64,000 bases of DNA from UBA1563 sp037440065 (GCA_037440065.1 JBBIUV010000020.1:112229-176228), one strand, 5' to 3'. Shown: positions 26,915 to 36,628, counted from the first letter of the stretch. The notes: generated by a model from the sequence alone, not told the origin. Program-made: numbers and translations.

Positions 26915-28330
26915 TTACTTCTTCGGTTTATAAAGATGGGCGCTCGTTCCAAAAAATACTTCCGCAGCTTCCATCACTGTTTCCGATAACGTTGGATGCG
27001 GATGAATGGTTAAAGCCAAATCCTTTGCGTTCGCTCCCATTTCAATTGCAAGTGTCGCTTCGGCAATAAGTTCGCCAGCGCCCGGCCCGCAAATACCAAC
27101 ACCAAGAATACGTTCGGTTTCCGGTTCGATAATTAATTTAGTAACGCCGTCATTTCGATCAAGTGTTACAGCCCTGCCGGAAGCAGCCCAAGGAAATTTT
27201 GAAACTTCAACAGTAATATTTTTTTCTTTAGCTTGATTTTCAGTTAAACCAGCCCAAGCAATTTCGGGATCAGTAAAAACAACTGCCGGGATCGCTTTCG
27301 GCTCGAAGGCAACATTATGTCCCGCAATATGTTCGACTGCAACGTGTGCTTCGTGAGAAGCTTTGTGAGCCAACATAGGTTCTCCGGCAATATCACCTAT
27401 TGCGTAAATGTTTGGCTCGGTGGTTTGTAATTGTTGATTAACTTCAATCCAACCGCGCTGGGTGGTTTTTACATTTGTGTTTTCGAGTCCAAGTCCTTTT
27501 GTTTCCGGCTTACGTCCAATCGACATTAAAACATACTCGTAAACAATTTCATTTACAGTTCCATCTGCGGATTCAATTTTTACTTTTATTCCATCTTCAA
27601 CTTCATCCATTCCCAATACTTTAGATTTGAGCATGATTTTATCAAAAGATTTTTCAATTCGTTTTGAAAGAAACTGAACTAAGTCTCTATCGGCGCCGGG
27701 AAGAAGTCCATCCATCATTTCAACAACGCTTACTTTTGTTCCAAGAGCATTGTAAACCGAACCAAGTTCAAGTCCGATGTAGCCGCCCCCAATCACAAAC
27801 AAAGATTTGGGAATCGCTGGTAAATCAAGTGCGGAAGTAGAATTTAATAATCTTTTGCTTTGCAGATTTAAGAAAGGTACCGTCGCAATAACTGATCCGG
27901 TTGCGATGATTGCTTTATCAAATTTGAATTCTTCATTTGTTCCGTCAACTTTTTCGATCTTTAAAGTTGATGAATTAAGAAAGCTTGCTCTTCCTTGAAT
28001 GTAATTTATTTTTCTTTGTTTCGTCATGCTGCCCAAACCACCGGTGAGTTTTGCGACAACTTTGTTCTTGAAAGTTCTTAGTCTGTCCAGATCAATTTTG
28101 GGTTCACCGAATTCTATTCCCCAAGCTTTTGCTTCTTTCGCTTCAGTTAAAAGTTTCGCAACATGCAGTAAAGCTTTGGAGGGAATACATCCGCGGTACA
28201 AACAAACGCCGCCCGGATTTTTTTCTAAATCGATCAACGTTACTTGCATGCCAAGATCGGCAGCAGCAAATGCAGCAGCGTATCCACCAGGACCTCCGCC
28301 AATAACTACAACACTTTTATTTTGTGACAT
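26915..28330 (-). CDS. lpdA: Dihydrolipoyl dehydrogenase (E3)
   Basis: FAD enzyme that reoxidises dihydrolipoamide of the pyruvate dehydrogenase complex with NAD+. Seen: the FAD-binding GGGPGGYAAAFAAADLG, the redox disulfide in GGVCLYRGCIPSK, an NAD-binding GGGYIGLELG (about residue 180), YAIGDIAGEPMLAH and the C-terminal catalytic HPHPTLSE. 471 aa is standard. The middle of the redox motif (LYRG instead of LNVG) is the form found in many bacterial PDH-type E3 proteins. It is last in the aceE-aceF-lpdA unit, 99 bp after aceF with a large hairpin between them. Confidence 0.96.
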   Translation of the reverse strand: MSQNKSVVVIGGGPGGYAAAFAAADLGMQVTLIDLEKNPGGVCLYRGCIPSKALLHVAKLLTEAKEAKAWGIEFGEPKIDLDRLRTFKNKVVAKLTGGLGSMTKQRKINYIQGRASFLNSSTLKIEKVDGTNEEFKFDKAIIATGSVIATVPFLNLQSKRLLNSTSALDLPAIPKSLFVIGGGYIGLELGSVYNALGTKVSVVEMMDGLLPGADRDLVQFLSKRIEKSFDKIMLKSKVLGMDEVEDGIKVKIESADGTVNEIVYEYVLMSIGRKPETKGLGLENTNVKTTQRGWIEVNQQLQTTEPNIYAIGDIAGEPMLAHKASHEAHVAVEHIAGHNVAFEPKAIPAVVFTDPEIAWAGLTENQAKEKNITVEVSKFPWAASGRAVTLDRNDGVTKLIIEPETERILGVGICGPGAGELIAEATLAIEMGANAKDLALTIHPHPTLSETVMEAAEVFFGTSAHLYKPKK

Positions 28331-28379
28331 AAATTCTTTGATCTTTCAATAATAAAAAAATGGGACGCAGATTCGTTAT

Positions 28380-28413
28380 GATTTTTTATGATCCGCGCAG
28401 ATCATAAAAAATC
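28380..28413. repeat. 34-bp perfect hairpin between aceF and lpdA
   Basis: Arms GATTTTTTATGATC and GATCATAAAAAATC (14 bp, perfect) flank the loop CGCGCA. Adjacent bases repeat related words (GACGCAGATT, ATAGATCAGCG). It resembles a dispersed palindromic repeat of the GATC/CGCGGAT type rather than a terminator, as it lies inside an operon; it could also attenuate or stabilise the mRNA. Confidence 0.6.
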
Positions 28414-28429
28414 TAAATAGATCAGCGTA

Positions 28430-30043
28430 CTATTGCACTAAAAACTTGTACGGATTTTCAAGAGCGGCAACAATCCATCGTAAGAAACGAATTGCGTCAG
28501 CTCCATCAATCAAACGATGATCATACGACAGCGATAAAGGAAGCATCAGTCTAGGAACAAAATGTCCCTCTTTATAAACCGGTTCCATTGATCCGCGCGA
28601 AACGCCGAGAATAGCAACCTCTGGCGAATTAACAATCGGAGTAAAATACGTTCCGCCAATCCCGCCGAGATTAGAAATTGTAAAGCAGCCGCCTTGCAAA
28701 TCATCCAAACCGATTTTGCGTTTGCGTGCTTTCTCAGCTAACTCGTTCATTTCTTTTGTAAGTTGAAAAATATTTTTCTGATCAACATTTTTTACAACCG
28801 GAACGATGAGTCCGTTTTCCGTATCGACCGCAACACCAAGGTTTACGTATTTTTTATAAACGATCTCTTTTTTCTCCATATCAACGCTGGCGTTGAACTG
28901 TGGAAATTCCTTTACTGCTGCAGATATAATTTTCAAAAGAAATGAAGTTACCGTTAATTTAATTCCATCTTGTTCCGGAAGTGAGGATAATCCTTTTCTA
29001 ACTTTTTCCAGGTCGGTGATGTCTGCTTTATCAAACTGAGTAACGTGCGGAATTGTTGCCCATGCATAACTCAAATGATCTGCGGTTTTAGAACGAATGC
29101 TCGACATCGCCTTACGTTCAACTTCTCCGAATTTTGTAAAGTCGGGAAGAGACTCAGATTTAACCGAAACTCCAACATTGCCTGAAACTGCACCGCGGCT
29201 TTCAAGTACATGTTTGGAGTATGCTTTCACATCCGCCATACGGATTCTTCCACCTGGACCGGAACCGGGGACTTGATTAATATCAATGCCTATCTCACGT
29301 GCCAATCTTCTAACTGATGGAGCGGCGGGTGCCGAGTTAATTGAAATCTTTGGTTGATTATCGATAATAACTGCTGTCGCGGAGCCTCGAACAATTTCAA
29401 TCGGTTCTTCAGCTTTTACTTCTGGAATTGCGACAGGTTCTTCTTTTGTAGGTTGTTCTTCGATTACTTCTTCAGCTGATGTTTCAACACGTAATACAAC
29501 CTGACCTACTTTAGCTTTTGTTCCTTCTTTTACAAAAAGTTCGACAACTTTTCCGTTAACAGTCGAAGGGACTTCGATGGTAGCCTTATCGGTTTCAATT
29601 TCCAAGACACCTTGCTCAACTTGAAGTAGATCGCCGACAGCGACAAGTACTTTTAACACATTTGCCGATTCAATATTTTCACCTAATTCTGGTAAAATGA
29701 ATTGTGCTATTGCAGAAACCGAAGATTGTTTGGCTCCACCTTTTTCTGAAGTTTGTGCCGGAAATTCTTTTACTTGAACGCTCTTGGTCGCGGTTTGTTT
29801 AGTTGAACCGGATTCTTCTACGCGAAGAATTACTTGTCCGACTTTTGCTTTTTCACCGTCTTTTACAAAGACGTCTTTAATTTTTCCACGAACATTTGAG
29901 GGGACTTCGATGGTGGCTTTATCAGTTTCAATTTCTAAAACAGCTTGTTCAACTTCGAGGATTTCGCCCGGAGCAACAAGAACTTTTAAGATTGAAGCTG
30001 ATTCAATATTTTCACCCAATTCGGGAAGGATAAATTCTTTCAT
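28430..30043 (-). CDS. aceF: Pyruvate dehydrogenase E2, dihydrolipoamide acetyltransferase
   Basis: 537 aa. Two N-terminal lipoyl domains (about 1-80 and 115-195), each with the lipoylated lysine in ETDKATIEVPS. Linkers rich in Glu, Pro and Val join them to a peripheral-subunit binding domain (about 243-280; SVRRLAREIGIDINQVPGSG). The catalytic domain (about 305-537) ends with SLSYDHRLIDGADA, which contains the DHRxxDG active site. The two-lipoyl, acetyl-type E2 matches homodimeric E1 (AceE). It starts 32 bp after aceE. The complex converts pyruvate to acetyl-CoA in the cytoplasm. Confidence 0.96.
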   Translation of the reverse strand: MKEFILPELGENIESASILKVLVAPGEILEVEQAVLEIETDKATIEVPSNVRGKIKDVFVKDGEKAKVGQVILRVEESGSTKQTATKSVQVKEFPAQTSEKGGAKQSSVSAIAQFILPELGENIESANVLKVLVAVGDLLQVEQGVLEIETDKATIEVPSTVNGKVVELFVKEGTKAKVGQVVLRVETSAEEVIEEQPTKEEPVAIPEVKAEEPIEIVRGSATAVIIDNQPKISINSAPAAPSVRRLAREIGIDINQVPGSGPGGRIRMADVKAYSKHVLESRGAVSGNVGVSVKSESLPDFTKFGEVERKAMSSIRSKTADHLSYAWATIPHVTQFDKADITDLEKVRKGLSSLPEQDGIKLTVTSFLLKIISAAVKEFPQFNASVDMEKKEIVYKKYVNLGVAVDTENGLIVPVVKNVDQKNIFQLTKEMNELAEKARKRKIGLDDLQGGCFTISNLGGIGGTYFTPIVNSPEVAILGVSRGSMEPVYKEGHFVPRLMLPLSLSYDHRLIDGADAIRFLRWIVAALENPYKFLVQ

Positions 30044-30075
30044 TTAAAAACCTAATTGATTTATAATTTTAATTT

Positions 30076-32748
30076 TTACGAAATCATCGGATTTAATTTT
30101 TCCGGATTGATCTCTAATTCCTTTATTGCTTTTTCAACTTGTGTCATTTTTACTTTACCTTCTTTTGCGAGTGCGAATAAAGTACCGACTACAATGTAGC
30201 GTGCATCAACTTCAAAAAAGTCACGGAGTTCTGGACGCGCTTCACTTCTGCCGAATCCATCTGTTCCGAGTGAAACAATTGGTTTAGGCAGCCATTTTGA
30301 AATTGAATCAGGAAGTGTTTTTACATAATCGGATGAAGCAACAATGACACCCTCATCGTTATTAAAACATTGAGTGATGTATGGAATTTTTTGTTCAGCA
30401 GTTGGATGGAGTAAATTCCATCTTTCCGCTTCAAGTGCATCGCGACGCAATTCTTTGTAGCTTGTAACGCTCCAAACATCTGCGCTAACTTTATATTTTT
30501 CTTCAAGAATTTTTTGAGCTTTCAATGCTTCGTTAACCATTGTTCCGCTGCCGAGCAAATTCGCTTTTAATTTGTGTGAAGTGTTTTCCGAAGCTTTTAG
30601 TTTATAGAGCCCTTTAAGAATTCCTTCTTTTGCTCCCTCAGGCATTGCGGGCATTGCGTAATTCTCATTCATGATTGTTAAGTAGTAGAAGATGTTCTCT
30701 TTTTCTTCATACATTCTTCTAATCCCATCACGGATAATTACAGCAAGTTCAAATGCAAAGGCCGGATCGTACGTAACCAAATTCGGTACAGGATAAGCAA
30801 GCAAGTGTGTGTTACCATCTTGATGCTGCAAACCTTCACCGTTAAGAGTTGTTCTCCCGGCAGTACCGCCAACAAGAAATCCCTTTACACTCATATCGGC
30901 GCCAGCCCAGATCAAATCACCGATTCGTTGAAAACCGAACATCGAATAATAAACAAAGAAGGGAATTGTATTTACTCCGTGCGAAGCATAAGCCGTTCCC
31001 GCTGCGATGAATGATGACATTCCGCCAGCTTCATTAATTCCTTCTTCAAAGATTTGTCCGTTCTGCGCTTCCTTGTAATAAAGCAGACTGTCTTTATCAA
31101 CCGGTTCATAAAGTTGGCCGACGTGAGAATAAATTCCGACTTGTCTGAACAGCGCTTCCATTCCAAACGTTCGTGCTTCATCGGGAACAATTGGAACGAT
31201 GAGTTTGCCAAGTTCTTTATCGCGCAAAAGTTTTGCAAGAATTCTTACAAACACCATAGTTGAAGAAACGCCTTTGCCGTCGGTTCCTTTGTAAAATTCT
31301 TCGAACAATTCTTCCGACGGAGTTTTAAGCGGCGCAATATCTGTTTTTCTTGTTGGAACGTATCCGCCAAGAGAAGCGCGTCTTTCCTTAATGTATTTCA
31401 ATTCGTGGCTGTCTGCTTCCGGTTTGTAGAAAGGAGCTTTAGCTACCTCATCATCAGAAATAGGAATTCCGAAACGTGAGCGGAATTCTTTCAACTCGTC
31501 TTCATTTAATTTTTTTTGCTGATGAGTGATGTTCTTTCCTTCACCGGCTTCGCCTAATCCGTAACCTTTAATTGTGTGCGCAAGAATTACGGTCGGTTGT
31601 CCTTTATGTTCTGTAGCGGCTTTGTATGCAGCGTACACTTTTTCAGGATCGTGACCGCCCCGTTTTAATTTTCTTAATTGTTCATCGGAAAGATGACTTA
31701 CCATTTCTAATAATTCAGGATCAACACCAAAGAAATCTTGGCGGAAGTAAGCTCCCGATTCAACTGAATATTTCTGGTATTGTCCATCAACAACTTCCAT
31801 CATTCGTTTAACAAGTTTACCGTGTTTATCTTTTGCAAGGATCGGCTCCCAGTCGCTTCCCCAAAGGACTTTAATAACATTCCAACCTGCGCCGCGGAAA
31901 GCTGCCTCAAGTTCTTGAACAATTTTCCCGTTGCCGCGAACTGGTCCATCGAGTCGCTGTAAATTACAATTGATGATGAATGTTAGGTTGTCAAGTTTTT
32001 CTCGTGAAGCAAGGGTAATTGCGCCGAGTGATTCCGGCTCATCGGTTTCACCATCGCCGAGAAAAGCGTAAACTCTTCCAGTGTTTTTCTTTAGTCCGCG
32101 ATCTTCCAAATATCGATTAAAATAAGCTTGGTAAATTGCCATGATCGGTCCGAGCCCCATTGAGACCGTTGGGAATTCCCAAAAGTTCGGCATTAACCAG
32201 GGATGTGGATAAGACGAAAGTCCACCGGTTGGTTTTAATTCTCTTCTAAAATTTTCTAATTGCTCTGCAGAAAGTCTACCTTCAAGAAAAGCGCGTGCAT
32301 AAATTCCGGGTGAAGCGTGTCCTTGGAAAAAAATCTGATCTCCTTCGTAATCTTCTCCTTTTCCTTTAAAGAAATGGTTGAAACCAACTTCATACAACGT
32401 TGCGGCTGAAGCATAAGTTGAGATATGTCCGCCTACTCCGGCATCGCCTTTATTGGCACGTACAACCATTGCCATCGCGTTCCAGCGGATTAAACTTTTT
32501 ATTCTTCTTTCAATTTCTCTATCACCAGGGTAGGGTGGTTGTTTTTCCCGTGGAATAGAATTGATATATGGTGTGTTAGCGGTAAATGGGAGTTCAACAC
32601 CGGCTTTTTGAGCACGGATTTGCAATTGTTGCAGAATTTCGATCACTCGTTTTGGACCGCCGTGCTGAAGCACGTAATCCAGCGAGTACATCCATTCTTG
32701 GTTTTCTAATTCTTCAACTGATTTTTGATTTATTTTTTCGTCTGACAT
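30076..32748 (-). CDS. aceE: Pyruvate dehydrogenase E1, homodimeric type
   Basis: About 890 aa, thiamine-diphosphate-dependent decarboxylase that starts the PDH reaction. Seen: HISTYASAATLYEVGFNHFF and FFQGHASPGIYARAFLEGR, the ThDP motif LGDGETDEPES ... NCNLQRLDGPVRGNGK (about 230-290), VYAFLGDGE, and a transketolase-like C-terminal half with FFVYYSMFGFQRIGDL and LNGEGLQHQDGNTH. The protein is of the AceE family, not the alpha2-beta2 type. I set the start at ATG 32748 (MSDEKINQ) because the 19 extra upstream residues look hydrophobic and unrelated. It heads the operon with aceF and lpdA. Confidence 0.95.
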   Translation of the reverse strand: MSDEKINQKSVEELENQEWMYSLDYVLQHGGPKRVIEILQQLQIRAQKAGVELPFTANTPYINSIPREKQPPYPGDREIERRIKSLIRWNAMAMVVRANKGDAGVGGHISTYASAATLYEVGFNHFFKGKGEDYEGDQIFFQGHASPGIYARAFLEGRLSAEQLENFRRELKPTGGLSSYPHPWLMPNFWEFPTVSMGLGPIMAIYQAYFNRYLEDRGLKKNTGRVYAFLGDGETDEPESLGAITLASREKLDNLTFIINCNLQRLDGPVRGNGKIVQELEAAFRGAGWNVIKVLWGSDWEPILAKDKHGKLVKRMMEVVDGQYQKYSVESGAYFRQDFFGVDPELLEMVSHLSDEQLRKLKRGGHDPEKVYAAYKAATEHKGQPTVILAHTIKGYGLGEAGEGKNITHQQKKLNEDELKEFRSRFGIPISDDEVAKAPFYKPEADSHELKYIKERRASLGGYVPTRKTDIAPLKTPSEELFEEFYKGTDGKGVSSTMVFVRILAKLLRDKELGKLIVPIVPDEARTFGMEALFRQVGIYSHVGQLYEPVDKDSLLYYKEAQNGQIFEEGINEAGGMSSFIAAGTAYASHGVNTIPFFVYYSMFGFQRIGDLIWAGADMSVKGFLVGGTAGRTTLNGEGLQHQDGNTHLLAYPVPNLVTYDPAFAFELAVIIRDGIRRMYEEKENIFYYLTIMNENYAMPAMPEGAKEGILKGLYKLKASENTSHKLKANLLGSGTMVNEALKAQKILEEKYKVSADVWSVTSYKELRRDALEAERWNLLHPTAEQKIPYITQCFNNDEGVIVASSDYVKTLPDSISKWLPKPIVSLGTDGFGRSEARPELRDFFEVDARYIVVGTLFALAKEGKVKMTQVEKAIKELEINPEKLNPMIS

Positions 32749-32959
32749 TTCCAAAGCCTTTGGGTAAATAATAAATTGAAAACTGAGATTCTTTAAGTAT
32801 AACACTGCAACGGTAAATTTTGTTCACCGTATGCAAAAAGGGGAGCAGTTTTTCTATAAAAACAGTCGCAATTTAAAGATTTTGAAGGATTAAAACAATT
32901 TAAAGTGAAATCGTGGTATATTCTTCCGGAGGGAGGAATAAATAGCAATTTTTTAACTT

Positions 32960-33640
32960 TTATTTTGATGGAAATTCATACATGACCGGATAATCCCAAA
33001 AGAGCCCTACAAAAGGAGCTAGGATGGCTCCGTAAATAAATCCGCCGATAAATCCCTCAAGTTCTTGGCTATCTCTTTCTGCGGGGGTTGAATTTCCTCC
33101 CCTCTGCTGCGTAATATGTTTTCCAATATAATATCCGAGCAGGCTCAATGTAAAAATACCGATTTTCCCACTAGTTGACATTGCCTTCCATCTACTATTG
33201 TATTTAATTGATTTAACTCTATCTATCGAGAGTGTAGAAATTTTTTTTATATTATTTATCTCTGTGAATTGAATGGAATCAAAGCCGACTCTAATATTTT
33301 CTGCTTTAAATGACTCTCCTGTTCTCATTTTTATATTTGCAAATTCCTGCCTTTGATCATTAAAATCGAGAGAGGAGAGATCAGCAAGTGGGCGTTTTTG
33401 TTCGCGCCTCTCTACAATGTCGGCGTAGCATACCAATAACTGATCTTTAATGGCAACCCCGTCTTGAGCGAGAAGAAGGCTGTCGTTAGACAAAATCACC
33501 ACCGTTTCTGTTTTATTAAATATCCCGTTAATTTCATTGTAGAAATCTTGTTGTGAGCGGAAATCATAAACATGGTAGGTTGATGAACAGCCGGTGAAAA
33601 ATATTACCAAAAATAAACTAGCCAAATAGATCAGTTTCAT
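32960..33640 (-). CDS. Lipoprotein, paralogue of the upstream gene
   Basis: 226 aa, function unknown. Lipobox FFTGCSST (Cys about 18). The mature start STYHVYDFRSQQDFYNEIN and the block VVILSNDSLLLAQDGVAIKD are shared in pattern with the next gene upstream. The C-terminal third holds two Gly-rich hydrophobic stretches (SLLGYYIGKH and GFIYGAILAPFVGLF) that may cross or sit in a membrane. No catalytic motif is recognised. A 42-bp gap separates it from the paralogue, so they probably form an operon that arose by tandem duplication. Confidence 0.72.
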   Translation of the reverse strand: MKLIYLASLFLVIFFTGCSSTYHVYDFRSQQDFYNEINGIFNKTETVVILSNDSLLLAQDGVAIKDQLLVCYADIVERREQKRPLADLSSLDFNDQRQEFANIKMRTGESFKAENIRVGFDSIQFTEINNIKKISTLSIDRVKSIKYNSRWKAMSTSGKIGIFTLSLLGYYIGKHITQQRGGNSTPAERDSQELEGFIGGFIYGAILAPFVGLFWDYPVMYEFPSK

Positions 33641-33682
33641 AATAATATTCTCCTAGGTAAAGAAAAATCGTTTCCAATTCAT

Positions 33683-34345
33683 TTACGGATTAAACTGGTA
33701 TATCTCATCAAAACCAATCAAATAGGAGATTATACATCCACTTAAAACACCTACCAAAGTCATATTAATTACGCCAATAAAATAATCTGGATTTCCTTTA
33801 TAGTCTCTAGTATCTAATAGTTTGCTAAAGACAATTCCCGAAAAGGCTCCCAATGGAGCACCGGCTAAAATTGCGAGTGGCATTCTTTTCCATCTGTTTT
33901 TGTATGTGACTCGTTTTATTTTATCAACTGATTCAAGTTTTTTGAACAACATTAAACTTTTATTCTCAATAAAATTTATAGAATCTTTAGTTACTTTTAC
34001 TTTGCTTCCGTTTAATTTTTCTCCATTTTTTAAAAAAATCTTTGCAGATGCAATATGATCGCGAATAAACTCAACATCAGCAACATCCGCCAAAGAAAAC
34101 TGCATCGGTTGGTTTTCTTCAGTAAAGATGTAAGAGTAAAGAGTATCATTTTTAATTTCAATCCCGTTCGGTGCGATGAAAGAACTATCGTTGGTCAAAA
34201 TAACTTTTGCTTCTCTATCTTTGAAAGTTTCATTGAAGTCTTCATAAAACTTCTCTCTGGCGGGGAAGTCGGTTACTTTGTATGTTGATGAACAACCAGT
34301 GAAAAAAAGAATAAAGAGAATCCCAAACAAATAAATATTTTTCAT
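33683..34345 (-). CDS. Lipoprotein, first of tandem paralogous pair
   Basis: 220 aa, function unknown. Lipobox FFTGCSST, then STYKVTDFPAREKFYEDFN and AKVILTNDSSFIAPNGIEIKN, which parallels the downstream lipoprotein. Two hydrophobic Gly-rich segments near the C-terminus (ILAGAPLGAFSGIVF and VGVLSGCIISYLIGF) give the same architecture. ATG at 34345, with AGGG upstream, was chosen over GTG at 34351. The middle contains many Lys/Asp residues and no known enzyme motif; an envelope structural role is possible. Confidence 0.72.
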   Translation of the reverse strand: MKNIYLFGILFILFFTGCSSTYKVTDFPAREKFYEDFNETFKDREAKVILTNDSSFIAPNGIEIKNDTLYSYIFTEENQPMQFSLADVADVEFIRDHIASAKIFLKNGEKLNGSKVKVTKDSINFIENKSLMLFKKLESVDKIKRVTYKNRWKRMPLAILAGAPLGAFSGIVFSKLLDTRDYKGNPDYFIGVINMTLVGVLSGCIISYLIGFDEIYQFNP

Positions 34346-34374
34346 AATCACTTACCCTTTAATGAAAAAAACAG

Positions 34375-35220
34375 CTAATCCTTCAAATACTTCTCATACC
34401 AATGCTTTCGTAGTGCAGCAACTTCTTTCCGGTGATTCCTCAAATAGTGGGTACCTTGCTCAAGAATAACTAGGCGGTAGTTAATTTCGTTTTCAGAAAG
34501 TTTTTTTGCCATCTCTATCGATTGAACCGGGGAGATAATATCGTCTCCGCCACCGTGGATCAGCAAATAGTTTGTTTCTTTGGCAAGTTTATCAGCATGC
34601 TCAAGAGCGCAGCGTTTATTCATTTCTTTCTCAAAAATCACTTCGGGGAAATGGTGTTTGAATAATTCCGTCATAGCGGGAGTATTTTTTGCCGGCATTC
34701 GTACATCTGAAATTGCTCCTACGAAAACGGCACATTTAAAATTTTGGTTTTGTTGAAGAATAAGATAGGTCATCAATCCGCCACGGCTCCAGCCTTCTAT
34801 GCCCCATTTCGCTGTGTCGGCAAAGGGAAGTTCGTCTGCAAGCGGGATTAAATTTAGAACATCATTCACATCTTTTCCGCCGACTTCATCTTGTCCTTCC
34901 AAACTTCCTCGGTACATTGAAGCGAAGACAACGTAGCCCCAACTTGCAAGCTGACCGAACATTCCGCGTGCTGCAAAAGAATCGATCATTCCTTTAGCAC
35001 CCGCGCCTCCTCTATTCCAAATGATACATGGAAATTTTTCATCTTCTTTTCGTTCTTTGGGATAAGCTAGATAACCCTCAATTTTCAATCCGTCTGAGAG
35101 ATAAACTATTTTTTCAACGATCGCTTTATCACGTGCATCAATTCCCCAGCCGCTCGCCACCATTCTTTCTTGTTGGGGTGTAAGAGGGATTTCCGATCGT
35201 TCTATCATTCGTGAAGTCAT
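34375..35220 (-). CDS. Alpha/beta hydrolase, prolyl-oligopeptidase-like
   Basis: 281 aa, cytoplasmic (no signal peptide). The fold is seen from YLSDGLKIEGYLAYP through the oxyanion region WNRGGAGAKG. The nucleophile elbow is EGWSRGG (about residue 146), the acid GGGDDIIS (about 228) and the His GTHYLRNH (about 259). That is a complete Ser-Asp-His triad in the S9/dienelactone-hydrolase style. Substrate (peptide or ester) unknown. The length suggests the catalytic domain alone, without the beta-propeller of full S9 peptidases. It is a single gene, 23 bp before the lipoprotein pair on the same strand, so it may be transcribed with them. Confidence 0.83.
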   Translation of the reverse strand: MTSRMIERSEIPLTPQQERMVASGWGIDARDKAIVEKIVYLSDGLKIEGYLAYPKERKEDEKFPCIIWNRGGAGAKGMIDSFAARGMFGQLASWGYVVFASMYRGSLEGQDEVGGKDVNDVLNLIPLADELPFADTAKWGIEGWSRGGLMTYLILQQNQNFKCAVFVGAISDVRMPAKNTPAMTELFKHHFPEVIFEKEMNKRCALEHADKLAKETNYLLIHGGGDDIISPVQSIEMAKKLSENEINYRLVILEQGTHYLRNHRKEVAALRKHWYEKYLKD

Positions 35221-35426
35221 GATACCAATAAATATTGTTAAAGATTACCGGTTAATTTATGAAAAAACGAAATGCAAATAGAATACTATTTTAATTGGGG
35301 TAAGTCTGATTTGTAATCTGATCTGTAAAAATTCATGATTAATTCTTAATTTAGGTTAACTCAAATTTTGGGAGTTCGGTTTATAACCTGTTCAAACTTC
35401 CCTAATAATCAAACTGAAAGTAAAAA

Positions 35427-35987
35427 ATGAAATTAAATCTTGGCTGTGGAAACGATCTAAAAGAAGGTTACGTTAACCTTGATATTGTTGATTACGGCGG
35501 CAATCAACTGCACGATATAAATACGTTTCCTTATCCATTTGAAGATAATACGTTCGACGAAGTTTTTGCATCGCACGTTTTGGAGCATCTTGATAGTTTC
35601 CATAAAACGATAACCGAACTTTACAGAATTATAAAACCAAACGGACTGCTCATCGTTTACGTTCCCTTTTTTCTTAATACAAAATTTTTCGGCGAGCCGG
35701 ATCATAAAATTCCTTTTTCTATCCGTTCGTTTGATAATTATGAATTTATTGGCAACCGTAAATTAAAGTTTTACGAGCAGTGGAAACTAAATCACCGGAC
35801 GAACTATGAAGGAAAAGCATCCTTTGAAGTTTTAGAAAAGAAATTCATAACTTCTCACTTCACTCCGCTGAAGTGGCTGGATCCAATCCTTAATCTTGAA
35901 CCGGTAATATACGAACGGTTTTTCGCTGGAATTTTTTCGCCGGAAGAAGTTTATTTTAAATTGAGAGTTGTAAAGAACGAGAAGTAG
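35427..35987 (+). CDS. SAM-dependent methyltransferase (type 11)
   Basis: 186 aa. Motif I LNLGCGNDLKEGYVNLDI and the post-I block PYPFEDNTFDEVFASHVLEHL define a class I methyltransferase of the methyltransf_11 kind. The C-terminal part (KLKFYEQWKLNHRT and LEPVIYERFFAGIF) resembles proteins found near polysaccharide or glycan genes, where the target is a sugar. The true substrate is unknown. It is a single gene between the hydrolase (divergent) and the DUF192 gene. The 206-bp spacer upstream holds no obvious regulatory motif. Confidence 0.8.
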   Translation: MKLNLGCGNDLKEGYVNLDIVDYGGNQLHDINTFPYPFEDNTFDEVFASHVLEHLDSFHKTITELYRIIKPNGLLIVYVPFFLNTKFFGEPDHKIPFSIRSFDNYEFIGNRKLKFYEQWKLNHRTNYEGKASFEVLEKKFITSHFTPLKWLDPILNLEPVIYERFFAGIFSPEEVYFKLRVVKNEK

Positions 35988-36068
35988 GCAATAACCGGTT
36001 ATTCAACTCTTTGGCTTATTTTTAATCTTAGAAATTTAATTCATTCTATAAAGAAAACAGAATTTATT

Positions 36069-36593
36069 ATGAAAAAACAAAATCATGTTAAGGGAAAAAT
36101 TACTAACCGGAAAAAAATATACTATGCAGTTGGCGTTTTAGCCATCATTGCCGTATATGTGATTTCTTTTATAATTCCTACAAAAACTGATCAGTCAACA
36201 GAAGAAACTGAGTATAAATTTATGAAAGAGGGAAGTTTAACCTTTACCGACAGCCTTAATAATTCTATTACCAAAATTGATCTAGAAATTGCAGATACTG
36301 ATTTTGATAGGCAACTGGGGCTTATGTTCAGAAAGTCTATGGAAACTAATCAAGGAATGTTGTTCATTTTTCCGGTGCAGGAAACACTTTCATTTTGGAT
36401 GAGGAATACTTACTTACCGCTTGATATGATCTTTGTGAATGCTGATAAAAAAATTGTTACCATTCACAAAAACACCAAAACTTTATCGGATCAATCGTAT
36501 GCCTCAACCGAACCAGCGAAATATGTTGTTGAAGTTGTTGCAGGATTTACCGATAAGTTTTCTGTAAAGGTTGGAGATAAGATAAACTGGTAG
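36069..36593 (+). CDS. DUF192 family protein, membrane-anchored
   Basis: 174 aa. One N-terminal span (about residues 16-36, IYYAVGVLAIIAVYVISF) is followed by a DUF192 domain: RQLGLMFRKSM, GMLFIFPVQETLSFWMRNTYLPLDMIFV and KYVVEVVAGFTDKFSVKVGD. The family forms a compact beta-fold of unknown function, often secreted, and has been noted near metal and envelope genes. The Phe-Trp-Met-Arg-Asn core is fully kept. No operon partner is clear. Confidence 0.86.
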   Translation: MKKQNHVKGKITNRKKIYYAVGVLAIIAVYVISFIIPTKTDQSTEETEYKFMKEGSLTFTDSLNNSITKIDLEIADTDFDRQLGLMFRKSMETNQGMLFIFPVQETLSFWMRNTYLPLDMIFVNADKKIVTIHKNTKTLSDQSYASTEPAKYVVEVVAGFTDKFSVKVGDKINW

Positions 36594-36628
36594 ATAAAAA
36601 ATTCTGTCAGACTTCTATCGTGAGTTAC

